From contig UQVS01000004.1 in the NCBI GenBank assembly GCA_900544615.1, forward strand, positions 62,001-126,000: DNA of 64,000 nucleotides, read 5' to 3'. A program made the translations under genes and the position numbers. The notes beneath the pieces were generated by a model. The model was not told the origin of the DNA. It ran no database searches and was given only the letters and a program-made list of their open reading frames with translations. Shown here one piece after another: positions 57,683 to 64,000 of this stretch; position 1 is the first letter of the stretch; every line of letters begins with the position of its first letter. Source of the stretch: an uncultured Oscillibacter sp. (GTDB lineage: Bacteria; Bacillota; Clostridia; Oscillospirales; Oscillospiraceae).

Positions 57683-59077
57683 ATGAAAAGATTGATAGCA
57701 CTGTGCCTTACGGCGGCTTGCCTGATTTCTCTGGTAGGCTGTGCGGGAGATACCAATATGGATGAAAAGAAACCCAACAACACTGCATCGGCCTATGCGC
57801 TGGCTCTGGCCAGTTACCCGGAGATGGCTCCCTATCCCAATGAGATGGAGTATTTCGATGAAAAGACCGGCGAGTTCGACAGCGATAGCTTTGATGTGGT
57901 CTATGACGCATGGAAGGAAGACAGGAACGCTCAACGCAATCAACCGGAGGGTTATGCAGATGGTCTGGAACCGTTCTTCGCCAGTTCGATCCGGGAGTTC
58001 CTCAGCAATTCCAACGGCGCAAACAAGGTCTACTCTCCCATAAATGTCTACATGGCCCTTGCCATGCTGGCAGAGGTGACGGACGGAGAGAGCCGACAGC
58101 AGATCCTCACGCTGTTGGGCAGTGAGAATATTGAGGCTCTGCGCTCCCAGGCGGCCAGCGTTTGGAACGCCAATTACAGCAATGACGGCGCTGTGACAAG
58201 CATTCTGGCAAACTCCCTGTGGCTGAATGAGTCCGTGAATTTCAACCAGGCCACCATGGACAGTCTGGCAAAGAATTACTATGCGTCCTCCTTCCGTGGC
58301 GAGATGGGCAGCGAGGAATTTAATCAGGCTCTGCGGGACTGGATCAGCGAGCAAACCGGAGGACTGCTGGAAGCACAGGCTGATGGCCTGTCCATGGACC
58401 CCGAGACCGTTATGGCTCTGGCCTCTACCATCTACTACCGTGCCAAGTGGCACAGTGAGTTCAACGAGGGCAGAACGGAAAAGGGCCTGTTCCACCTGCT
58501 CAGCGCTGACGGAGAAACCGTGGAGTGCGACTTCATGCACAAGGGCGGCAGCAACACCTATTACTGGGCGGATCAGTTCGGTGCCGTTTCTCTGAGCCTG
58601 GAGGGCAGCGGTAAGATGTGGTTCCTCCTGCCTGACGAGGGCGTGACTATGGATGATCTCCTGAACGATGAGCAAACGATGGAGTTCTTGAACAGCAATG
58701 GAAACTGGGAGAACAGCAAGCACCTGATCGTGAATATGTCCGTTCCCAAATTTGATGTAGTCTCTGATTTTGACCTGGGAGAAGGCCTTCGTGCCCTTGG
58801 TGTCACAGATGTATTTGATGCCCAAGTGGCCGATTTTACCCCCATGACTTCGGAAGTTGCAGAGATCTTCCTTTCCAAAGCCGACCATGCAGCCCGTGTG
58901 ACCATCGACGAAGAGGGTGTGACCGCATCGGCATATACCGTCATGATGATGGCCGGAGCTGCAGCGCCTCCGGAAGAGGAAATGGATTTTGTACTGGACC
59001 GTCCGTTCCTGTTTGCCATCACTGGCTATGATGGATTGCCACTGTTCGTTGGCGTAGTCAATCAGCCGGTACAATAA
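57683..59077 (+). CDS. Lipoprotein serpin (serine protease inhibitor)
   Basis: A 464-residue protein from 57683 with AAGGAGG. A signal peptide has lipobox SLVGCAG (Cys near 20). The serpin core includes NKVYSPINVYMALAMLAEVTDG, ANSLWLNESVNF, STIYYRAKWHSEF, PKFDVVSDFDLGEGLRALGVTDVF (in parts) and DRPFLFAITGYDGLPLFVGVVNQP. The reactive loop (about 405-425) reads VTIDEEGVTASAYTV, then MMMAGAAAPPEEE. The small hinge residues suit an inhibitory serpin, and the Ala/Met around the cleavage site suggests elastase-like targets. Being lipid-anchored, it would act on the cell surface. Confidence 0.9.
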   Translation: MKRLIALCLTAACLISLVGCAGDTNMDEKKPNNTASAYALALASYPEMAPYPNEMEYFDEKTGEFDSDSFDVVYDAWKEDRNAQRNQPEGYADGLEPFFASSIREFLSNSNGANKVYSPINVYMALAMLAEVTDGESRQQILTLLGSENIEALRSQAASVWNANYSNDGAVTSILANSLWLNESVNFNQATMDSLAKNYYASSFRGEMGSEEFNQALRDWISEQTGGLLEAQADGLSMDPETVMALASTIYYRAKWHSEFNEGRTEKGLFHLLSADGETVECDFMHKGGSNTYYWADQFGAVSLSLEGSGKMWFLLPDEGVTMDDLLNDEQTMEFLNSNGNWENSKHLIVNMSVPKFDVVSDFDLGEGLRALGVTDVFDAQVADFTPMTSEVAEIFLSKADHAARVTIDEEGVTASAYTVMMMAGAAAPPEEEMDFVLDRPFLFAITGYDGLPLFVGVVNQPVQ

Positions 59078-59159
59078 ATTGCTTGTTTACAGAAGCGGGG
59101 TAGAGAAAGGCACCCCCGCAGAGGGGCATCAACCAAATACCGTTCATGAGCAGAGCATG

Positions 59160-59186
59160 AGGCCACCGGATAATTTCCGGTGGCCT
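59160..59186 (+). terminator. Terminator after the serpin gene
   Basis: Perfect 11-bp arms aggccaccgga / tccggtggcct with a 5-nt loop, then cgcttt. It lies between convergent genes and may act in both directions. Confidence 0.6.
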
Positions 59187-59214
59187 CGCTTTGCATTATA
59201 TAGGCTGATGCCCC

Positions 59215-60264
59215 TTATTTGCCCTGATAGGCGCGATACAGGAAGGTAACAATCTGGGCACGGGTGCAGCCGTTATTGGGGCTGAACGTCGTAGCGGATG
59301 TGCCGTTGGTCACACCGTTTTCCACAGCCCACGCAACAGCGTCAGCGCAGAAGGAATCAGCCGCCACATCGGTAAATCCGTTCACCGTAGTGGGAGCGGT
59401 GCCCATCGCACGGTACAGGAAGGTCACGCTCTGGCCGCGGGTGCAGGTGTTGTTAACCCCGAAGGTGCCGTCAGCCAGGCCGTTGATGATACCGTTTTCC
59501 AGCGCCCATGCCACTGCGTCATAGCAGTAGCTGCCAGGGAGTACGTCAGCAGGAACCTTAGCCGTACCCTTGGGAGCAGGAGAACCGGCGGCGCGCCACA
59601 GGAAGGTGACGATCTGAGCGCGGGTGCAGGAATCGTTGGAGCCGAACAGGCCGTTAGCCTTGCCGTTGGTAATGCCCTTCTTCACAGCACATTCTACAGC
59701 CTTGGCATAATACGCATCGGCGGGAACATCCGCAAAGATGGAAGCCGCCTGTTCCTCGACAAACTCAGCGGAAACAGTGACCTTGCTGCCGGGCATAGTG
59801 AAGGTATACTTGCCGTTGCCTTTATCGGTGAGCTTGGGCTTATTGCCGCTGGCGTCCTTGACGATGAGCTTGTCCAACTCGTAGCCCTTATCTGAGGTCA
59901 CGGTGATGGTCACGCGGTCGCCCTTGGAAGCGTTCTTGGGGCTGACGGTCACATCGCCGTTCTTGGTGCTGGGTGCGGTCACTGCATAGCTGGGATCACG
60001 ATCCCCATGGCTACTGGAGCCGCCGGAGGACGGACGGGTCAGCTTTGCAATCGTCTCCGCTTCAACAGTGGTTTCCTGTGTACCAGCCGCATCCTTAAAG
60101 ACCTTCTGGCAAACAGAGCAGGTGTAGTATTCATTATTGCCGGTTTCTGTATAAGTCGCAGCCTTGGCTTCGGTCTTGGTCAGACTATGGGCAGCAAAAC
60201 CGCCATAGGCCTGACCGCATACTGTGCAAATGGCCTTATGCATGTAATGTTTTGGCTTATCCAA
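59215..60264 (-). CDS. SLH-domain surface protein, N-terminally truncated
   Basis: A 349-residue frame. It opens without a signal peptide in a CTVCG-x(5)-FAAHSLTKTEA zinc-knuckle-like repeat of the kind that is normally internal, and continues with a second CSVCQKVF repeat. A beta domain (YAVTAPSTKNGDVTVSPKNAS, KVTVSAEFVEE) and three complete SLH repeats follow (IFADVPADAYYAKAVECAV, CTRAQIVTFLWRA and so on). The lack of a secretion signal and the stop codons just upstream mean the 5' end of the gene was lost. It is probably not exported in this form. Confidence 0.78.
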   Translation of the reverse strand: MDKPKHYMHKAICTVCGQAYGGFAAHSLTKTEAKAATYTETGNNEYYTCSVCQKVFKDAAGTQETTVEAETIAKLTRPSSGGSSSHGDRDPSYAVTAPSTKNGDVTVSPKNASKGDRVTITVTSDKGYELDKLIVKDASGNKPKLTDKGNGKYTFTMPGSKVTVSAEFVEEQAASIFADVPADAYYAKAVECAVKKGITNGKANGLFGSNDSCTRAQIVTFLWRAAGSPAPKGTAKVPADVLPGSYCYDAVAWALENGIINGLADGTFGVNNTCTRGQSVTFLYRAMGTAPTTVNGFTDVAADSFCADAVAWAVENGVTNGTSATTFSPNNGCTRAQIVTFLYRAYQGK

Positions 60265-60393
60265 TCAATACATGAATGAAGGCAATGCAGTAGATTCATC
60301 CTTTAACTCGCCATTGTAGAAAGTAAGGAGGAGGAAATTCGATGCAGTAAAATAGCGAAACTCCAACATAGTAGTGCTAATGGAGTCGAGTTT

Positions 60394-60525
60394 TTAATCT
60401 TTTACAAAAGAAATGTCAGCAACTCTATCCTTGAGACTAGATATCTCAGCAAAAGAACTGGAAAACAGATCCGCCAGCTTGCCATTGTCTGTCACATATG
60501 GCGTAATTATTGGGATGAATACCAT
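60394..60525 (-). CDS. 43-residue frame downstream of PadR, possible remnant
   Basis: It starts MVFIPIITPYVTDNGKL, with GGAG about 5 nt upstream, and ends ISSLKDRVADISFVKD. It follows the PadR gene by 9 nt and could be the broken end of the membrane or DUF gene that usually accompanies PadR. The stretch 60265-60393 upstream of the SLH fragment holds only a short hairpin (actcca / tggagt then T run) and an orphan AAGGAGGAGG with ATG-CAG-TAA. Confidence 0.4.
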   Translation of the reverse strand: MVFIPIITPYVTDNGKLADLFSSSFAEISSLKDRVADISFVKD

Positions 60526-60534
60526 ATCTCCAGT

Positions 60535-60846
60535 TCATTCCTCTACCTCCTCCAGAATTGCTCCATCGGTCACGAGCTGCTTTAAGCGTCTATACTCTAA
60601 ATGAAGCGCGTTTTTTCCTTCTTCTGTGATAGCGTAATTCTTCCGGCGGCCTTCCTCGCTGGTTAGGGTGATAAGTCCTTCTTTATTCATGCGAGTGAGA
60701 ACACCGTACAGTGTACCGGGACCCATTTCGATGCGGCCTCCGGAGAGTTCCTTGATGCGCTGCATCATGCCGTACCCGTGTCCCGGTTTCATCAATGCCA
60801 GCAGAATGTAATAAGTGGCTTCAGTCATGGGCGCTTGTGCCGCCAT
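60535..60846 (-). CDS. PadR-family transcriptional regulator
   Basis: 103 residues from the ATG at 60846 (MAAQAPMTEATYY), chosen for the AAAGGTGG site. Winged-helix features are YYILLALMKPGHGYGMMQRI, then GGRIEMGPGTLYGVLTRMNKEGLI and EGRRKNYAITEEGKNAL. This is the PadR-s1 type that usually controls a neighbouring transporter or membrane gene. An inverted repeat lies upstream. Confidence 0.9.
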   Translation of the reverse strand: MAAQAPMTEATYYILLALMKPGHGYGMMQRIKELSGGRIEMGPGTLYGVLTRMNKEGLITLTSEEGRRKNYAITEEGKNALHLEYRRLKQLVTDGAILEEVEE

Positions 60847-60867
60847 TGTCCATTCCACCTTTCTCAA

Positions 60868-60903
60868 CTATTATGCCTCGCGATATATCGAGCAACATAA
60901 TAG
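60868..60903 (-). promoter_or_regulatory. Inverted-repeat operator upstream of padR
   Basis: Perfect 8-bp outer arms ctattatg / cataatag enclose an inner CTCGcgatatatCGAG palindrome. It covers the likely promoter of the PadR gene and is a good candidate for autoregulation. Confidence 0.65.
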
Positions 60904-60992
60904 TAGCATATTTGAAGCACTTCGTCAATGTGCCATCTGCTCCCCAATGGCATTTATTTGTAAAGATAATATGAACTCCATTGACTTTTTGC

Positions 60993-61036
60993 GTCTACTG
61001 CTGTAGACTATAATCAAGAAGTCTACATTGGTAGAC
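60993..61036 (+). promoter_or_regulatory. Paired BlaI-type operators
   Basis: Two inverted repeats GTCTAC-N4-GTAGAC at 60993-61008 and 61021-61036, lying on either side of a TATAAT-like -10 (61009-61014). BlaI/MecI repressors bind just such paired sites (TACA/TGTA-like half-sites), so the BlaI below probably represses its own transcription here. Confidence 0.8.
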
Positions 61037-61050
61037 AAGGAGGTTGACTT

Positions 61051-61419
61051 ATGGATATTCCGAAGATTCACGAGGGCGAATATCGTTTTTGTCTGATTAT
61101 GTGGGAACATGAGCCGGTCACGGCTGCGGAGTTGGTAAAGCTGTGTCAGGAGCAGTTGGGTTGGAAACGCACCACTACCTATACCGTTATCAAGCGTCTG
61201 GGAGAGAAAGGTGTTCTGCAGAACGATAACGGCACCATTACTTCTCTGGTTTCCAAGGACGCTGTGCAGGCATATGAAATTGGAGAACTGGTTGAAAAGA
61301 CATTTGAAGGCTCACTGCCTGCTTTTGTCGCTGCTTTCACCAAGCATCAGAATATTTCTGAGGAGGAGCTTGATGAGGTACAGCGCATGATCGACCGCAT
61401 CCGGAGAGGAGGCAAATAA
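61051..61419 (+). CDS. blaI: BlaI/MecI-family repressor
   Basis: A 122-residue protein with AAGGAGG. The winged helix (EYRFCLIMWEHEPVTAAELV and WKRTTTYTVIKRLGEKGVL) is typical, and a helical dimer/proteolysis domain follows. Its stop codon overlaps the start of the BlaR1-like gene. In studied systems BlaR1 triggers loss of BlaI after sensing a signal. No beta-lactamase or PBP gene lies in the window. Confidence 0.92.
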   Translation: MDIPKIHEGEYRFCLIMWEHEPVTAAELVKLCQEQLGWKRTTTYTVIKRLGEKGVLQNDNGTITSLVSKDAVQAYEIGELVEKTFEGSLPAFVAAFTKHQNISEEELDEVQRMIDRIRRGGK

Positions 61420-64000
61420 TGAACGACCTGTTTTTGAAAATTATAAACATGAGCATATCAGCAAGCTGGCTTGTCCTGGCTGTGCTGCTGCTCCGGTTTG
61501 TCTTGAAGAAAGCACCCAAGTGGGTCAATGTCCTGCTCTGGGGCATTGTGGCAGTGCGTCTGGCTTTTCCGTTCTCTATCGAGAGCGCTCTGAGTCTGAT
61601 CCCCAGCGCAGAGACAGTTCCGATGGATATCGAAATGGCAGTACAGCCCACAATCAACAGCGGTGTTCCAGTGATCAATAGCATGGTCAACCCTATGCTG
61701 TCCTCGTTCGCTCCACCGCAGGATGTATTGACGAGCGCAAATCCGCTTCAGATCTGGATTCCGATTTTTAGCATTCTCTGGATTGCCGGTATCGCTGCGC
61801 TCCTCCTATATACCGTGGTCAGCTATTGGCGTCTGCGCCGCAAAGTCAGCGAGGCAGTCATCCTCCGAGACAACATCTTCCAGAGCGAGAATGTGGCTTC
61901 TCCCTTTGTGCTGGGCGTGTTCAGACCGAAGATCTATCTTCCCTACAATATGGGCGGACAGGATCTGAACCATGTGGTCGCACATGAGCAGGCACACATT
62001 CGTCGAAGAGACCACTGGTGGAAACCCCTCGGCTTCCTACTGCTGACGATCCATTGGTTCAATCCTCTGATGTGGCTGGCCTATGTGCTGCTGTGCCGGG
62101 ACATTGAGCTGGCCTGTGATGAGAAGGTCATTAAGGTACTGGGCAACGAGCAGAGAGCCAACTATACCCAGGCGCTTGTGGCCTGTAGTGTCAACCGCCG
62201 TGTGATCGCAGCCTGCCCTCTTGCCTTTGGTGAGGTCGGTGTAAAGGAGCGTGTGAAGTCTGTGATGAACTACAAGAAGCCTGCTTTCTGGGTCGTCGTT
62301 CTGGCAGTTATCGCCTGCGTGGTCGTTGCGGTGTGCTTCCTGACTGATCCGGAACAGGACAGCTATACGCTGCGAATTGTCGTTCCAGCAGGAAGCCAGG
62401 ATGATTTTGTGTATTCAGATGAAGAAGTCAGTACAACGGGAAACTCCATTGTCATATGGTCCGGTGAAGGACTGGATGATACGGAAGTTCTTTTATTTCC
62501 AGTCGACGAAACAACAGAAACCGGATATACGGCTACCTATCTTACACATGGAATGCCCGTTGAATTTGACGCCGTAAAAGATGAATGGTTCAAGGTTGGC
62601 ATCAATATGCAAAACCCAACGGACGAAGACATCGTTGTTTATGTGGAAGTCGAAAATGTGGAAATTCGTATTTCTGACGAAAGTGCGCCCAATCGTATTA
62701 CTTTCAAAGCGGAAGTCCTTGAAATCCACGAGGAATATTTTCTGGTTGCACCAGAGGCAAGCTGGGCACTCAATAGCGCTGACCAAATTGAAGTTCCTCT
62801 GATGAATATGGACCCCGCTCTGGAGCCGCAAATCGGAGACATTATTGAAGTCTCATATAGCGGTGAGATACTGGAAACTTATCCAGCTCGGTTGAAAGAA
62901 GTTTACAGCATCAGAGTTGTTGCCGAAACGACGAAACTCACCTTAGATGATGTAATTATTCTTTCACAATACGGATACGATTTATCGTGGTCGGATTTTG
63001 AAAATTACGATTATATTGAGACCGGCTCTGGCCTGTATATCCGTGTCTATGTGATCAATGAAATGTATGAGCTATGGATTGGCGGTGGAAGTCCGGATAG
63101 TGACCCTATGTATATCTATCTGGCTTTGGCGGATGACCTCGATACACGCATCGACATTCGGGACGGCGGCGTGACGGAGTTCATTGGTGCGGATCATTCA
63201 GAAGTGTTGTTGGCGAAGGCGATCAATGAAGCAATCCTGGCAGAAAACAAGCCTTCCAAGCCGGATGGTCTGTATCATTGCGCCAGCTTTGTCTTGTTGG
63301 ATCAACAGGAACTCAGTGGCACCCCCGCAGTTGGTTCCTCCGACCACATCAAGCTGGTCACTGTCTACGGACTGGCGCTTCATCAGGGATTTGGTTATTC
63401 CGGTGGAACCTTTCACGATGCTGCCGGCAGTCATATCGCTGTTGCCATCACCTTTGAAGTTGTAGATGGGAAATATGTTCTGAAGGAGTATTGGACACCG
63501 CGGGACGGCTCCTACTATGTTCAGGATATTCGGGATAAGTTCCCTGACGAAATTGAGGACGAAGCCCTGGATACTCAGAAGTATATCCTCGCCCAGAAGC
63601 AGGAGTGCTACGATCAGGCCGTCCGTTACGGCGGAGTTGATACCTATTCTGCGGTGGAACATCTTTTTGAGGTAATTGAGTCCTCTCCGGCCACATCTTC
63701 CAGACCTGCCGACTACATTGACGCACACCCGATTGAGTATCGGGAGCTTACCTACTACGGAAGCTATACATTGCAGTATGTATTCTCACAGTTTTTAGAG
63801 GGTGGTCAGACAGGACTGCGTGGACATCTGATGCGAAGCGTTCTCGATGATCTTGCGCCGGAAGCACAGCTCCGACTCTACGCTGAAACTGGCCAGGAAT
63901 ACTTCGATGAATGGAAAGCGGGTGCCATTCGGATCAGCGAACAGCACGATATGGAATGGATTAAAGAAAACCAGCCTGCAATCTGGCTTCTGCTCCAAAT
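61419..64000 (+). CDS. blaR1: BlaR1-like M56 membrane metalloprotease sensor (partial, runs off window)
   Basis: At least 860 residues, still open at 64000. The first about 310 residues have the M56/BlaR1 layout: helices at about 8-25, 33-52, 110-130 and 282-302. The zinc motif HEQAH (about 189-193) lies in HVVAHEQAHIRRRDHWWKP, with DIELACDEKVI later. Beyond the last helix is a long outer part with RIVVPAGSQDDF, a DUF3221-like barrel (about 440-500) and further mixed domains, not a penicillin-binding domain of the BlaR1 type. The signal sensed is therefore unlikely to be a beta-lactam. ATG overlaps the BlaI stop. Confidence 0.88.
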   Translation, partial: MNDLFLKIINMSISASWLVLAVLLLRFVLKKAPKWVNVLLWGIVAVRLAFPFSIESALSLIPSAETVPMDIEMAVQPTINSGVPVINSMVNPMLSSFAPPQDVLTSANPLQIWIPIFSILWIAGIAALLLYTVVSYWRLRRKVSEAVILRDNIFQSENVASPFVLGVFRPKIYLPYNMGGQDLNHVVAHEQAHIRRRDHWWKPLGFLLLTIHWFNPLMWLAYVLLCRDIELACDEKVIKVLGNEQRANYTQALVACSVNRRVIAACPLAFGEVGVKERVKSVMNYKKPAFWVVVLAVIACVVVAVCFLTDPEQDSYTLRIVVPAGSQDDFVYSDEEVSTTGNSIVIWSGEGLDDTEVLLFPVDETTETGYTATYLTHGMPVEFDAVKDEWFKVGINMQNPTDEDIVVYVEVENVEIRISDESAPNRITFKAEVLEIHEEYFLVAPEASWALNSADQIEVPLMNMDPALEPQIGDIIEVSYSGEILETYPARLKEVYSIRVVAETTKLTLDDVIILSQYGYDLSWSDFENYDYIETGSGLYIRVYVINEMYELWIGGGSPDSDPMYIYLALADDLDTRIDIRDGGVTEFIGADHSEVLLAKAINEAILAENKPSKPDGLYHCASFVLLDQQELSGTPAVGSSDHIKLVTVYGLALHQGFGYSGGTFHDAAGSHIAVAITFEVVDGKYVLKEYWTPRDGSYYVQDIRDKFPDEIEDEALDTQKYILAQKQECYDQAVRYGGVDTYSAVEHLFEVIESSPATSSRPADYIDAHPIEYRELTYYGSYTLQYVFSQFLEGGQTGLRGHLMRSVLDDLAPEAQLRLYAETGQEYFDEWKAGAIRISEQHDMEWIKENQPAIWLLLQ

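Noticed and set aside
1..64000. CRISPR array or rRNA genes
   Set aside because: No regular spaced direct repeats and no rRNA-like sequence were found while reading the window.

Overview
The window reads as a moderate-G+C, low-drift genome of a gut-type Clostridia (Oscillospiraceae/Ruminococcaceae-like). The reasons are strong AGGAGG ribosome sites, many GTG/TTG starts, SLH-domain proteins, a class of conjugative element common in that group, and ECF-sigma and BlaI/BlaR1 modules. No rRNA, complete tRNA or CRISPR array was found. Taxonomy is inferred from gene content only.

Region 1 (1-4860) is the distal end of a contractile-tail prophage: the end of a baseplate J-like gene, a YmfQ/DUF2313-like tail protein, a tail fibre, a two-domain endolysin and a holin. 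The striking part is 736-2023. A tail-fibre C-terminal cassette on the + strand lies tail to tail with a second, promoterless cassette on the - strand. Both are bounded by a 21-bp inverted repeat (20 of 21 matching), and a tyrosine recombinase gene abuts the right repeat. The reading frame is kept across the repeat, so inversion would swap the fibre tip. A 3'-half tRNA-Leu sequence at 5047-5101 marks an attachment site at the junction with the next element.

Region 2 (about 5200-36400) is the backbone of an integrative conjugative element or ICE/plasmid-like hybrid. It holds small HTH regulators, ParA/ParB, an orphan HigB-like toxin, a surface module (membrane-anchored secreted protein, sortase, SLH protein, 1725-residue SpaA-repeat adhesin), an HD-GYP phosphodiesterase, and a type IV secretion set (VirB2-like, VirB6/TrbL-like, NlpC/P60 hydrolase, PrgI, a VirB4-N-like protein, VirB4 ATPase, VirD4/TraG). 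A structured non-coding block at 26197-26440 is a candidate oriT. RepA_N replication protein, an S1-like protein, an AbiE toxin-antitoxin pair with clear operators and further Xre regulators follow. No relaxase is recognised with certainty and no ICE integrase is seen, so the element probably continues beyond the window or its relaxase is of a type I did not recognise.

Region 3 (about 36400-53400) is a long + strand run of accessory genes. It includes a coiled-coil protein, two paralogous microproteins, a DUF975 membrane protein, an ECF sigma/DUF4367 pair, AIM24, a lipoprotein, a LURP-one-related protein, EcsC, two radical SAM proteins, a metallophosphoesterase, a YdcF-like protein and an Xre-membrane fusion. 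The AIM24/LURP-one/EcsC/ECF/microprotein group looks like an uncharacterised membrane-homeostasis or envelope-stress system.

Region 4 (53400-64000) has a second ECF sigma operon on the - strand containing a frameshifted zinc-ribbon gene. It also has a Big-domain protein, a lipoprotein serpin, an N-terminally truncated SLH protein beside a scarred non-coding stretch, a PadR regulator with its operator, and a BlaI/BlaR1 pair with two operators. BlaR1 runs off the end of the window.
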